Shown here: positions 42,259 to 52,100 of the stretch, in pieces
Layout of the letters: the number at the start of each line of letters is the position of its first letter
Position numbering within the stretch: position 1 is the stretch's first letter
Assembly (NCBI RefSeq): GCF_900110995.1
Contig: NZ_FOJF01000002.1
Span: 1,240,001 to 1,304,000, forward strand
Origin: Chitinophaga sp. YR573
GTDB lineage: Bacteria; Bacteroidota; Bacteroidia; Chitinophagales; Chitinophagaceae
Direction of reading: 5' to 3'
Length of the DNA: 64,000 nt
The notes under the pieces: generated by a model
The model's database searches: none
Told to the model about the DNA's origin: nothing
What the model saw: the letters and a program-made list of their open reading frames with translations, nothing else
Translations under genes and position numbers: made by a program

Positions 42259-43689
42259 ATGAAATATATATTCATATTATGGTTGTTTTTATCTGCTGCA
42301 TTTAATAGCTATGCCCAGAGCAAAATGCTTTGGCTGCCGGAACAATGTAAGGCAAACCGTCATATCCTTTTACAGTATCTGGAACAATGTGACTCATTAG
42401 GGTTGGATAAAAATGCTTATAATTTTGATCTCCTGCAGTCGCTGGATGAAAAGCCGCTTACAGAAGATTCTATTAATACGGATAAATCGATCACCTTATC
42501 TGCTATTCAGTTTTTCCATGATGTCGCTTATGGTAACACTATACCTCGTCTCGAATTCAATGGTATTAATGAGGTGCCTGCCTGTATAAATATCTCCGGG
42601 AAGTTTTACCATGCACTAGAAGAAAAGACCTTCAATAAATTATTAAAAGAAATAGAGCCAGATATCCCTGAATATATAAACATCAAAAAGAAAATAATAC
42701 AGTATTTACTTAAACTGTCAGATACTACATTACATCCCGGAATAATAGTATCCTATCTTGTAGACAGCACCAATCATCCTTTAACAGAAAAACTTTACCA
42801 GTTAGGACACCTGGATTCATTAGACTATCACTTGCCTGAAAAAGTAATGAGAGCACAATTGCGCAAAGCACAGTATATGTTTGAATTTTATGAAGATGGC
42901 GGACTGCGGCCGAATGTATTAAATGCACTCAATATTCCACTGGGAGAAAGAATAAAAGAACTGCAATCTTCTCTTAATATATTCCGTTGGCTAAATTGCT
43001 ACAGGCAATCAAAAAAGATGGTTGTTGTAAATATTCCTTCGGCTAACCTTTTCATGTATGCTGGGGACAGCATATTGTTGAGCTCCCGTATGGTGGTAGG
43101 AAAACCAACGACTCCTACACCGGTTTTATCCAGCAAAATCACGGAACTTGTGATGTTCCCTTACTGGACAGTACCTTATAAAATCGCCACCAGGGAGTTA
43201 TTACCTGCTATCAGAAACAATATTCCTTACCTGGAAGCAGGTAATTATCAGGTGTTAGACAAGAGGGGCAATATACTGGATCCTTATAAGATTAACTGGA
43301 AGACGCTGAATACTAAAAATTTTCCATACACGATCCGGCAGGTGAATGGTTGCGATAATTCCCTGGGTATTATGAAACTTAATTTTTACAATCCCTATGA
43401 TGTATATCTTCATGATACCCCCTGGAAAAACTTCTTTGCCTATAATAAACGTTATTTCAGTCATGGATGTATGAGGGTAGAGAAAGCAATCGCATTGGCA
43501 AAAGCGGTGTTACCCGGGAGGACAGATGAAATAAATGAACTGGCAGCTACCTGTATAGCTCCGTCGGGGAAACCTGTAATAATGCACCTCAACGAGCCAG
43601 TATCTGTGTTTGTATTATATCAGATAGCCTGGCCGGATGAAGCTGGAACAATCCGTTTTTTTGAGGATGCTTATAAGAAGATAAAATGA
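42259..43689 (+). CDS. L,D-transpeptidase (YcbB-like, YkuD domain)
   Basis: 476 residues. A signal peptide ends FNSYAQ. A scaffold region (20-250, QCDSLGLDKNAYNFD) resembles the YcbB-type N-terminus with peptidoglycan-binding-like repeat (VLNALNIPLGERIKELQSSLNIFRWL). The catalytic YkuD domain (about 255-425) includes MVVGKPTTPTPVLSSKI and the active-site Cys in SHGCMRV. The enzyme forms 3-3 cross-links in periplasmic peptidoglycan; such links are favoured in non-growing or stressed cells, in keeping with its operator and neighbours. Confidence 0.9.
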   Translation: MKYIFILWLFLSAAFNSYAQSKMLWLPEQCKANRHILLQYLEQCDSLGLDKNAYNFDLLQSLDEKPLTEDSINTDKSITLSAIQFFHDVAYGNTIPRLEFNGINEVPACINISGKFYHALEEKTFNKLLKEIEPDIPEYINIKKKIIQYLLKLSDTTLHPGIIVSYLVDSTNHPLTEKLYQLGHLDSLDYHLPEKVMRAQLRKAQYMFEFYEDGGLRPNVLNALNIPLGERIKELQSSLNIFRWLNCYRQSKKMVVVNIPSANLFMYAGDSILLSSRMVVGKPTTPTPVLSSKITELVMFPYWTVPYKIATRELLPAIRNNIPYLEAGNYQVLDKRGNILDPYKINWKTLNTKNFPYTIRQVNGCDNSLGIMKLNFYNPYDVYLHDTPWKNFFAYNKRYFSHGCMRVEKAIALAKAVLPGRTDEINELAATCIAPSGKPVIMHLNEPVSVFVLYQIAWPDEAGTIRFFEDAYKKIK

Positions 43690-43690
43690 A

Positions 43691-43713
43691 GGCAGCAACA
43701 ATGCGTTACTGCC
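43691..43713. terminator. Hairpin after the L,D-transpeptidase gene
   Basis: GGCAGCAAC pairs with GTTACTGCC (one mismatch) over a 5-base loop. It lies between convergent genes, just after the stop codon. Confidence 0.4.
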
Positions 43714-43719
43714 GATATG

Positions 43720-43986
43720 TTATTTAGTTGTTTTTTTCCGGGTAGCTGCTTTCTTTTTAGGCGCAGCTTTCTTCGTAGTAGCCTTTTTAGCCGCCACCAT
43801 CTTCTTAGGCACCGCTTTCTTCGGTACCTTATCACCCTCAGCTCTCGCTTCAGACAACGCTATCGCAATTGCCTGTTTCGGGTTCGTTACCTTCTTCCCG
43901 CTGCGACCGCTTCTAAGTTTCCCCGCCTTCATTTCTTTCATGACCTCTTCAACTTTTTCACTGCTTTTCTTTGAATACTTTGCCAT
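43720..43986 (-). CDS. DUF6496 small basic protein with histone H1-like tail
   Basis: 88 residues from the ATG at 43984-43986 (MAKYSKKSSEKVEEVMKEMK). The first 55 (EEVMKEMKAGKLRSGRSGKKVTNPKQAIAIALSEARAEG) form the DUF6496 signature, found in stress-related proteins such as YciG/KGG-like neighbours. The remaining 35 residues are a Lys/Ala/Pro-rich tail (KKAVPKK, KKATTKKAAPKKK), like eukaryotic H1 tails, and probably bind nucleic acid. It closes the stress island, but I see no Crp/Fnr-type site in its leader. Confidence 0.8.
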   Translation of the reverse strand: MAKYSKKSSEKVEEVMKEMKAGKLRSGRSGKKVTNPKQAIAIALSEARAEGDKVPKKAVPKKMVAAKKATTKKAAPKKKAATRKKTTK

Positions 43987-44038
43987 TACATAGAATTTAA
44001 AGGTGAACAATGTAAATATGGCATCAAAAGATGGGCCA

Positions 44039-46414
44039 TTATCTATTTTCAGATAATGTAATCACTTGTCCGGGAGAAGTCTTCAATGTAAGCAGGGCAG
44101 TATCTACCTTTCGACCATTCACAACAGCCCCTTTCTTCCAGGGGATCATCACCCTTAACTCATTTCCCTTTTCACTAAGAATACTTATTTTACCAACCCG
44201 CCCATTCATCTGCTCAGCGCTTACTAAAAAAGCACCTGCTGCCCGCAGGTTTGTAAAACTCCCATCAGTACGCCAGTTCGGAAATAAACGTATAACCCCA
44301 GTATAACTCTGCATTAAACATTCATTAATCACTGCCGGCAAAGCAAAGTTTTCAAACCAGATGCCCATATGCGACATATACATATAATCTGTCTGATCAT
44401 TATACCGCCCATGCACCTGCATCACCACATCGGTAGCTGTGCCATTAGGTAACAACGCATATTGCACCTGCCTTTTAAAACGCTCAATATCCAGCATCCC
44501 TATTCTTGCCGCCTGCAGGTTCATAAATACAAGTGCATTCCCACCCTCACTTTGCTGATTATAAAACGTATTCTTTAACTTCCGCATAGTAGTATCATCA
44601 GAATGCAACCCATGATCTTCTCCGGGAAATACAGTTATAAGCGCATTAGGGACATTATAGACCACTTTGTCATGTTCCCCTGGCACAGATACATAAACAT
44701 CCCCGTATTGAGCAGAACGGGCTGTAGGATAAGTAGGGAAATGTGCGAGTATCTCATTTACATCCGCCAGTAAAGGTTCATTTACTTTCAAGACAGTAAC
44801 CGCCTCTTTAAAAGCATTAAAAATGAACTTGGTTAAAGTGAGATCAACAGAACAATCATAGTTATATTTAAACCCTGGTCTCAAACCATATAATTCAGGA
44901 GGGATAGTAGGGAAGATATGATAGTCTTTATCTGCCCAGCGATTACCACCATGTGCATCCGGCCGTTTCATATATGCCGTTAAAAACTCAACAGCTGCTT
45001 TAACAGGCTGATAAGCCCTGTTTCTCAGAAAAGCAGTATCCCCGGAATACAGATAATGCCACCATAACCCCTGCACCGCCCAGGGCGTTTCACATACTTC
45101 CCATCCCCAGTCAGGAACAGGATAAGGGTTCATCGTCATTTTCACCGGATAAGCAGAGTGGGGGAAGTAAGCTCCCGGTAAACCATAATATTCTTTCGCC
45201 CATTGACGGCTAACAGGCATCAGGGATTCTATCAGATTCACATAAGGAAGATTTTTTTCCAGATGATTACTGCTGAAGGTCATCCAGAAAGGCTGCTGGG
45301 TATTATAATTCATATGATAATCCCCATGCCATGCAGTACCGATATTGTTATAACTCCAGTTGGCAAATAAACCCGGACAAGTAACTCCATCCTTTGCTGC
45401 ACAATTAAAAAAGTAAAGATTGCGATACCAGATCTCTTCCAGGAATTTATCACTTAACAATACAGAAGATTTACTCCAATACTCATTCCATACCGTTACA
45501 TTCTTCTCAAAAGCACTATTAAAATCGGCTATTTCTACTTGCTTAAGCACATCACCTTCTTTCCCTTCCAGCAATACCACCTGTGCCGAAAAATCATCTT
45601 TTCTCAGCAACGCGGCCTCCAGTGTTTTCATCTCTTCCTTATTCCCGTTCCAGTTAATCCTGCTGGTTTTCTCTAATGACTGATTCACTTTCACACTCAA
45701 CTTAAATGCCTTATTCTCTTTATTATCTGTAGATGGCAATACCTGACTGAAAGAAAGCTCTCCGGCCGGTAAATCTTCCTTTACTGTATAAGCAGGAAAC
45801 TCCGCCGGAGTAGAAGGGTCTGGCATTACTTTAATCCTTTCAAAAATATTAGGTTGAGGATGCCCTGCTTTATCCACCAGTTTCATTAGCAGTCTATCAT
45901 ATTGCATCTCTGTAAAGATCCTTAGTTCCAGTTCTTTATGGTCCACTAACAACCGCACGGTACATAATCCGTTAGAGATATCCAGTATATGCCCCAGTAA
46001 CTGCACTTTCCTTCCGTCAAAGCCTAACAATACAGATCCGCAGGGAAAGGGTCTTGGGTATTTTTTACGATAGTTATCACCGGACATCTGGTTATACTGA
46101 TTATACCAGGGATCATCAGAAAGATTAGTAAGGGTATCGGAGATCTGTTTCACCTTATTAAACACGTAATTAAAGTCTTTCAGTTCTTCTTTATGTTCTT
46201 CTGCAAGTCGTATATCCCACACATTATTATGTCCGAAATAAAGGACAATAGCATCTGGCCGGGTAGTTACGACTACGCCCATGGCTCCGTTTCCTAAAAG
46301 GGCGCCATCAAAGAATCCCGGAGCGGGTTTATTAAAAATGACAGGATGTTTTGCTGCCTGGCCTAAACTGGTTAAAAACAACAGTTGCAGAATGGGTACG
46401 AGGAATTTTTTCAT
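44039..46414 (-). CDS. Secreted GH95-like glycoside hydrolase
   Basis: 791 residues from the ATG at 46412-46414 with a signal peptide (FLVPILQLLFLTSLGQA). Visible: an N-terminal beta-sandwich (FFDGALLGNGAMGVVV, FGHNNVWD), the helical-barrel region with WHGDYHMNYNTQQPFW (the GH95 'GDYHxNxNxQ' segment), the WWHYLYSGDTAFL helix, and a C-terminal 'IRLFPNWRTDGSFTNLRAAGAFLVSAEQMNGRVGKISILSEKG' block typical of GH95 alpha-L-fucosidase/galactosidase proteins. The exact sugar is uncertain. It diverges from an AraC-type gene that may control it. Confidence 0.75.
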   Translation of the reverse strand: MKKFLVPILQLLFLTSLGQAAKHPVIFNKPAPGFFDGALLGNGAMGVVVTTRPDAIVLYFGHNNVWDIRLAEEHKEELKDFNYVFNKVKQISDTLTNLSDDPWYNQYNQMSGDNYRKKYPRPFPCGSVLLGFDGRKVQLLGHILDISNGLCTVRLLVDHKELELRIFTEMQYDRLLMKLVDKAGHPQPNIFERIKVMPDPSTPAEFPAYTVKEDLPAGELSFSQVLPSTDNKENKAFKLSVKVNQSLEKTSRINWNGNKEEMKTLEAALLRKDDFSAQVVLLEGKEGDVLKQVEIADFNSAFEKNVTVWNEYWSKSSVLLSDKFLEEIWYRNLYFFNCAAKDGVTCPGLFANWSYNNIGTAWHGDYHMNYNTQQPFWMTFSSNHLEKNLPYVNLIESLMPVSRQWAKEYYGLPGAYFPHSAYPVKMTMNPYPVPDWGWEVCETPWAVQGLWWHYLYSGDTAFLRNRAYQPVKAAVEFLTAYMKRPDAHGGNRWADKDYHIFPTIPPELYGLRPGFKYNYDCSVDLTLTKFIFNAFKEAVTVLKVNEPLLADVNEILAHFPTYPTARSAQYGDVYVSVPGEHDKVVYNVPNALITVFPGEDHGLHSDDTTMRKLKNTFYNQQSEGGNALVFMNLQAARIGMLDIERFKRQVQYALLPNGTATDVVMQVHGRYNDQTDYMYMSHMGIWFENFALPAVINECLMQSYTGVIRLFPNWRTDGSFTNLRAAGAFLVSAEQMNGRVGKISILSEKGNELRVMIPWKKGAVVNGRKVDTALLTLKTSPGQVITLSENR

Positions 46415-46451
46415 AACGCGCTCAAAATACAAATCTCACCGGTAAAAGCAT

Positions 46452-46459
46452 TAAATTTG
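46452..46459 (+). promoter_or_regulatory. -7 box for the AraC gene at 46472
   Basis: TAAATTTG (TAnnTTTG) 12 bp before the ATG. Confidence 0.5.
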
Positions 46460-46471
46460 TAGAGATTAGCC

Positions 46472-47224
46472 ATGGAAATAACCCGGTACATACCCGTTAA
46501 AGCTTTACAGCCATTCATTAAAACTTTCATGATCATTGAAAGCGATAATGGTATGGAGAATAAGATCCTGCCGGACACTTCCCTGGTAATGGCTTTCAGG
46601 TTAAGAGGAAAGATCACGGATGCCAAAGAGACCTTATCAGCATCCTCCATCACAGGATTAAGAAATGTTCCCCGTTTAATAGGTTATTCAAAAGACGCCG
46701 CTACATTACTGGTTGTATTCACAGAAGGAGGGGCGGCCGCATTCTTCCCTTTACCCTTACATGAATTGTTCGGTAGTAGTATTTCTCTTGATAATTTTAT
46801 GAATACGCATCAGATAGAGGACCAGTTGATGAGTGAGAACAACAACGAAGTACGGATCAGCATCATACAGCATTTCCTTTTATCGAGGTTAAAATCCCCC
46901 AACTCAGATGCACTTATTCTCAGTGCCATACAACAGATAAAAAATGCAAACGGAGGTCTCAGGATAAAAGATTTGTCTGCTGATTTGTATATCAGTCAGG
47001 ATGCATTTGAAAAGAGATTCAGAAAGATAACGGGTACATCCCCGAAGCAGTTCGCCGGAATAGTAAGATTAAAAAACATCATCGCTCAATATTCCAATGC
47101 AACGAATTTAACGGACATGGCTCATTCCGCAGGTTATTTCGATCAGGCACATTTTATAAAGACGTTCAAATCCTTCACCGGACAAACACCACAATCATTT
47201 TTCACTACTCCCGCTCTCTGGTAA
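46472..47224 (+). CDS. AraC family transcriptional regulator (short N-terminus)
   Basis: 250 residues. The N-terminus (ITRYIPVKALQPFIKTFMIIESDNGMENKILPDTSLVMAFRLRGKI) is of the DUF6597 type found in many Bacteroidota AraC proteins, and the C-terminal HTH pair includes IKDLSADLYISQDAFEKRFRKITGTSPKQF and LTDMAHSAGYFDQAHFIKTFKSFTGQTPQSF. It diverges from the GH95-like gene over a 57-bp gap and is likely its regulator. Confidence 0.88.
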   Translation: MEITRYIPVKALQPFIKTFMIIESDNGMENKILPDTSLVMAFRLRGKITDAKETLSASSITGLRNVPRLIGYSKDAATLLVVFTEGGAAAFFPLPLHELFGSSISLDNFMNTHQIEDQLMSENNNEVRISIIQHFLLSRLKSPNSDALILSAIQQIKNANGGLRIKDLSADLYISQDAFEKRFRKITGTSPKQFAGIVRLKNIIAQYSNATNLTDMAHSAGYFDQAHFIKTFKSFTGQTPQSFFTTPALW

Positions 47225-47229
47225 AAGCA

Positions 47230-47455
47230 GTGGTACTGCCTCAATTAAATTATAAATTACATAATCTTCGCACAAGATGTTATTGATCAATAAATACACC
47301 TTATCTGACGTGAATATTAGGTGAAGTTAAATTGAAAAACAAATCCTGAACCCATATTCCAAAGCTAAATCAGAGAACTAAACAGTCAGATGCAGTGTAT
47401 TTATGATCAATAACATCTGGCAATCTACGCTGTCATAACACCTACCAAAACAGCC
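47230..47455. repeat. MITE-like palindromic element, copy 4
   Basis: Core 47256-47420 matches the other copies closely, with inner arms at about 47274-47299 and 47396-47418. The left end keeps GGTACTGCCTCAATTAAATT and the right end is truncated or decayed (CAATCTACGCTGTCATAACA). It belongs to the same subfamily as copy 3. It ends about 65 bp before the second sigma-factor gene. Confidence 0.85.
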
Positions 47456-47521
47456 AGCACCAGAAATTAACCCCTCAAATTAAACAGAGAGTATTATTTT
47501 TACCCATTATTTTCTATTTAT

Positions 47522-48100
47522 ATGGAAATGAGTGATGGGGAGTTACTGCAAGCTATAAAAAGGGACGACACTGCTGCATTCGAGATCCTGTATGATCGTT
47601 ACTGGAAAGCATTATATCTCAAAGCTTGTCAGCGGGTAGATAAAGACGAAGCCAAAGACATTGTTCAGGAGGTCATGTTAAGCCTGTGGCGACGTAGGAA
47701 TGCCGTTTCCGCTGATAAAGACGGCGAACTGGGGAGATACCTTTTTACAGCCATTAAATACAGGGTTATCAGTCATTACGCCTTCAATGCCGCCGAAGTA
47801 AAGAATGCAGAACTGTTTGATGTACTTGATAATCACACAGATGTATTGGAAACAAAGGAGCTGAAGGCCCTGATAGAAGCAGCCGTAAACCGGTTGCCCG
47901 CCCGTATGCAACAAATCTTCCGGATGAGCCGGGAAGATGATCACTCTATTGCAGATATCGCCAGAATCCTCAATATTTCTGAACAAACCGTTAAGAATCA
48001 ACTAACTGAAGCACTTAAAAGACTCCGTACCTCCCTCCAGACCAACACCCCCGGTGAGTGGGCCCTGGTCATCCTCTGTATTATTTTAAATAAATTTTAA
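47522..48100 (+). CDS. ECF-type RNA polymerase sigma factor (FecI-like)
   Basis: 192 residues starting at ATG 47522 (MEMSDGELLQAIKRDDTAAFEILYDRYW). Region 2 is DEAKDIVQEVMLSLWRRR and region 4 is LPARMQQIFRMSREDDHSIADIARILNISEQTVKNQLTEALKRLR. It is followed 54 bp later by its FecR partner and then SusC/SusD/GH76. A weak -7-like TATTTTTA is at 47495-47502. Confidence 0.92.
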   Translation: MEMSDGELLQAIKRDDTAAFEILYDRYWKALYLKACQRVDKDEAKDIVQEVMLSLWRRRNAVSADKDGELGRYLFTAIKYRVISHYAFNAAEVKNAELFDVLDNHTDVLETKELKALIEAAVNRLPARMQQIFRMSREDDHSIADIARILNISEQTVKNQLTEALKRLRTSLQTNTPGEWALVILCIILNKF

Positions 48101-48154
48101 AACCGACTAGTACCAAACCCCTTTTTCTGAGATAAGGTAATAAACTAGTCCACG

Positions 48155-49054
48155 TTGCAAGCAAAAACCATCAAACAACTCCTCAGGCAATACCTGCTGG
48201 GAAAGGCACCGGAAAAAGAATCCGGGGTCATAGACCAATGGTATGATTCCTTCAATGAAGACCTGCACCTCAGCAAAGAACAGGAAGAACAGCTCCGCCA
48301 GGAAATGTGGCAACACATCCATCCGCAAATTAGGGTTGCTAAAACCTTTTACTTACGTACTGCCGCAAAGGCAGCTGCGGTGGCCTTACTACTGGCAAGT
48401 GCAGGGCTTACCTACTTCCTGCTGAGAGAACAACCCGCTAAATTCACCGAAATCATTACCCGATCAGGGGAAAGGAAGATGGTCACCTTAGCAGATGGTA
48501 CCATTCTCTCCATTAACGCCGGTTCTACCATCCGAATCACCGCTGAAAGGACCCTCAGCATCCTCGACGGGGAAGTATTCTTCGACGTAAAAGGAGATCC
48601 CCGCAAAGCATTTACCGTACAAAGCGGCCCCCTCACCACCACCGTACTGGGTACCTCTTTTAATATTACCGCCTATAAAGCGCTGCATAACCTCAGCGTA
48701 GGCGTAGTAAGTGGTAAGGTAAGCGTGAATGGATACGGTATCCTGGCAAAAAACCAGGCCCTGGTATACGATAAACAAACAGGTACCGGTAAAATCGACT
48801 CCCTCGACCAGAACTCCCTGGAATGGCAGCACGGTAAACTCCTGCTCAACGACGTCTCTTTTGATGAAATGGTCGTAATGATGCAGAAAAACTTCGGTAT
48901 CACCATCACCGCCAACCAGGAGGAAGTGAAAGCGACAAGGTACACCACAGAATTGTCCACCGCCATGGAGCCTGTAAAGGCAGCAGAAGTACTGGCAGCT
49001 ATCCATCAGCTCAAAATCAAAGCAACAACCAATCAAATTCTGATTTACAAATAA
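48155..49054 (+). CDS. FecR-type anti-sigma factor (TTG start)
   Basis: 299 residues beginning at a TTG codon at 48155; the frame encodes IKQLLRQYLLGKAPEKESGVIDQWYDSF right from the start, the conserved FecR N-terminus, so the later ATG would cut the domain. One membrane helix (KAAAVALLLASAGLTYFLL, near 70-88), the FecR domain (ITRSGERKMVTLADGTILSINAGSTIRI ... VLGTSFNITAY), and C-terminal DUF4974 (LLLNDVSFDEMVVMMQKNFGI). It transmits a signal from the SusC receptor with STN domain to the sigma factor. Confidence 0.9.
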   Translation: MQAKTIKQLLRQYLLGKAPEKESGVIDQWYDSFNEDLHLSKEQEEQLRQEMWQHIHPQIRVAKTFYLRTAAKAAAVALLLASAGLTYFLLREQPAKFTEIITRSGERKMVTLADGTILSINAGSTIRITAERTLSILDGEVFFDVKGDPRKAFTVQSGPLTTTVLGTSFNITAYKALHNLSVGVVSGKVSVNGYGILAKNQALVYDKQTGTGKIDSLDQNSLEWQHGKLLLNDVSFDEMVVMMQKNFGITITANQEEVKATRYTTELSTAMEPVKAAEVLAAIHQLKIKATTNQILIYK

Positions 49055-49100
49055 GCCTCTGTGCTGAAATTCCACTCACAACTCAATGCCTGAATTACGT

Positions 49101-52100
49101 ATGAAAAAATTGATCAAAACACTCAGAAAGAGAGTGCTGGCAATCGTACTTATTTTCACGTCTGCCTTATTACCTGCATACGCAGGTCAGGGGCAGATCC
49201 TGAAAGAAACAACTGTTACCATCAACCTGAAAAGCGGTTCACTGGAATCAGCCATCAGAGAACTGCAGCAATCCACGAAAGTTACTTTTGCCTACGACAA
49301 ACAACTGCTCAGCTCATATCCCGTTGGTAATTACTCTTTCTCCAACGAACGCCTGGATAAAGTACTGATGACACTATTACAAAACAAACAACTGGGCTTC
49401 CGGGAAGTAAATGACATCGTGGTCATCAGCAAATTATCTGCCGGCACAACACAGGAAGCCAAACGTGCAGATATCATTATCTCTGGTACTGTCGTAGATG
49501 AAAATGGTAAAGGCATGCCCGGCGTTAGTGTAGCCGTGAGAGGTGTAAGTACCATGACTACCACCTCCACTGATGGTAAATTCAAAATCATCGTGCAATC
49601 TCCGGAGGCTGTGTTAGCCTTCAGCTTCATCGGTTACGAAACTATTGAAATGCCAGTAGGTACTAAAACTACCTTCAGCATTCAGATGAAAGTAGCCAGC
49701 AAATCACTCAGCGAAGTAGCTGTAGTAGGTTTTGGTGTGCAGCGTAAAGTAAGCCTCGTAGGCGCTCAGTCTACCATCAGAGCAATTGAATTCAAACAGC
49801 CTGCTGCCGATATCACCACCATGCTGGCAGGACGTGTAGCCGGTGTAGTAGGTGTACAACGTACCGGTGAACCGGGTAAAAGCGGCGCTGATATCTGGAT
49901 CCGCGGTATCTCTACTTTCGGTGACGGTAACAGCTCCAGTCCATTAATCCTCGTAGATGGGGTAGAACGTTCTATCAATAACATCTCCGCAGAAGACATC
50001 GAATCCTTCACCATCCTGAAAGATGCTGCCGGTACTGCCGTATATGGTGTACGTGGTGCAAACGGTGTAATCCTCGTAAGAACAAAAAGTGGGAAAGTAG
50101 GAAAACCTCAGATCTATTTCGATTATAATGAAGGCGTAAACACCTTCACGAAAAGACCAGAAATGCTGGACGGTATCTCCTACATGAACCTGGCTAATGA
50201 AGCTGTAACTACCCGCAACCGTACACCGGTTTACTCTCAGGAGTATATCAATAATACAAAGAACGGCGTAGATCCTTTGTTATATCCAAACGTAGACTGG
50301 ATGAACGCAGTATTTAATAAATACGGCCATACCCGCAGTGCTAACCTAAACGCCAGCGGTGGTGTGGAAAATGCACAGTACTATGTATCCCTGGGTTACT
50401 TCAACGAAACCGGTTTCCTGAAAACAGACGAACTGGCCAGGTATAACTCTTCCCTCAAATACAACCGTTATAACTTCACCAGTAACCTGAATTTAAAAGT
50501 CACTAAAACGACTAAACTGGATGTTGGTCTACAGGGATATTTCTCTAATGGTAACTACCCAGGTATCAGCACCGCTAATATCTTCCAGAGCGCTATGGAT
50601 GCTCCTCCGGTGGCCTATCCGATCATGTATCCGGGTGGACTCGTTCCCGGTCAGTCCTCTAATGGTGGTTTCAGAAACCCATACGCGGACCTGACCCGCA
50701 GAGGCTACCGCAACGAGTTTAAAAACCAGCTCTTCTCTAATATCAGGGCTACACAGGACCTGGGCGGCCTGACTAAAGGCTTAACCGCTACTGCCATGTT
50801 CGCGTTTGATACCTACAACCAGAACTTCATCACAAGATCTAAAAGAGAAGATACTTATTTCCCCGACCAGGTGAATCCTTATAAAGCAGATGGATCATTA
50901 AACCTGATCAAAACATTTACAGGTGATGATTACCTGAGCTTCGATAAAGATGACGGTGATCGCCAGACTACCCGCAAATTCTACACAGAAGCAGCCCTTA
51001 ACTACGACAGAAGTTTCGGTAAACACCGTGTTGGTGCACTGGCATTATTCTACTCCAGCGACCTGTCAAACACACTGGCCGGTGATTTCATCAGCTCTAT
51101 TCCTGAAAGATCATTAGGTACCGCAGGAAGAGTAGCTTACTCATATAATGACAGATACTTCGCTGAATTCAACTTCGGTTATAACGGTTCTGAAACATTC
51201 GCTCCGCAAAACCGTTTCGGGTTCTTCCCTGCTATCGGCTTTGGCTGGATAGTATCTAACGAGAAATTCTTCTCTCCACTTAAAAACGCTGTTTCCTTCC
51301 TGAAATTCCGTTACTCAAATGGTAACTCCGGTTTGAGCAGCACAGGTACAAGATTCCTCTACATCACCAACCTGAGTACTTATAATGATGCTTACGGTTT
51401 CGGTAAAGCATTCAGCAATACAGGTGGTATTAATATAGACAGATACGCTACAAACGTACAATGGTCTGTATCTAACAAACAGGACCTTGGTATGGAATTC
51501 CATACTTTAAATGATCACCTGTCTGTTATCGTAGATCTCTTTAAAGAACACCGTACCGGTATCTTCCTGAAAAGAGCTTCCAATGTAGACTTCATGGGGC
51601 TTCAGAATCAGCAGTATGCGAACCTGGGTATCGTGAATAACAAAGGTCTGGATGCAACGGTTGAATACAGTACCCGCATCGGTCAGGTAGATGTACAGTT
51701 CCGTGGTAACATCACTTATACAAAAGATGTATTAATTGAAGATGATACCCCTCCGCAGAACTATCCATGGATGGAACATCGCGGCAACAATGTACTGGCC
51801 CGTTATGGTTATGTCGCAGAAGGATTATTCAGAGATGATGCAGAAATCAAGGCAAGTGCTGTTCCAGGTGATAAGAACGCCGTAATGCCAGGTGATATCA
51901 AATACAAAGATTTAAATGGAGATGGGCTGATCAATAACTATGATGTAACAAAAATTGGTCGTGGTGATTTGCCTTCTTTAGTATACGGCTTTGGTTTTAA
52001 CGTTGCTTACAAAGGCTTTAATATCGGGCTGATGTTCCAGGGTATTTCAAACGCAGACCGTATGCTGCAGGGTTCTGCCATTATTCCTTTCAATGGCGGC

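Noticed and set aside
48488..49075. 195-residue minus-strand frame across the FecR gene
   Set aside because: Shadow of FecR, which has full domain structure on the plus strand.
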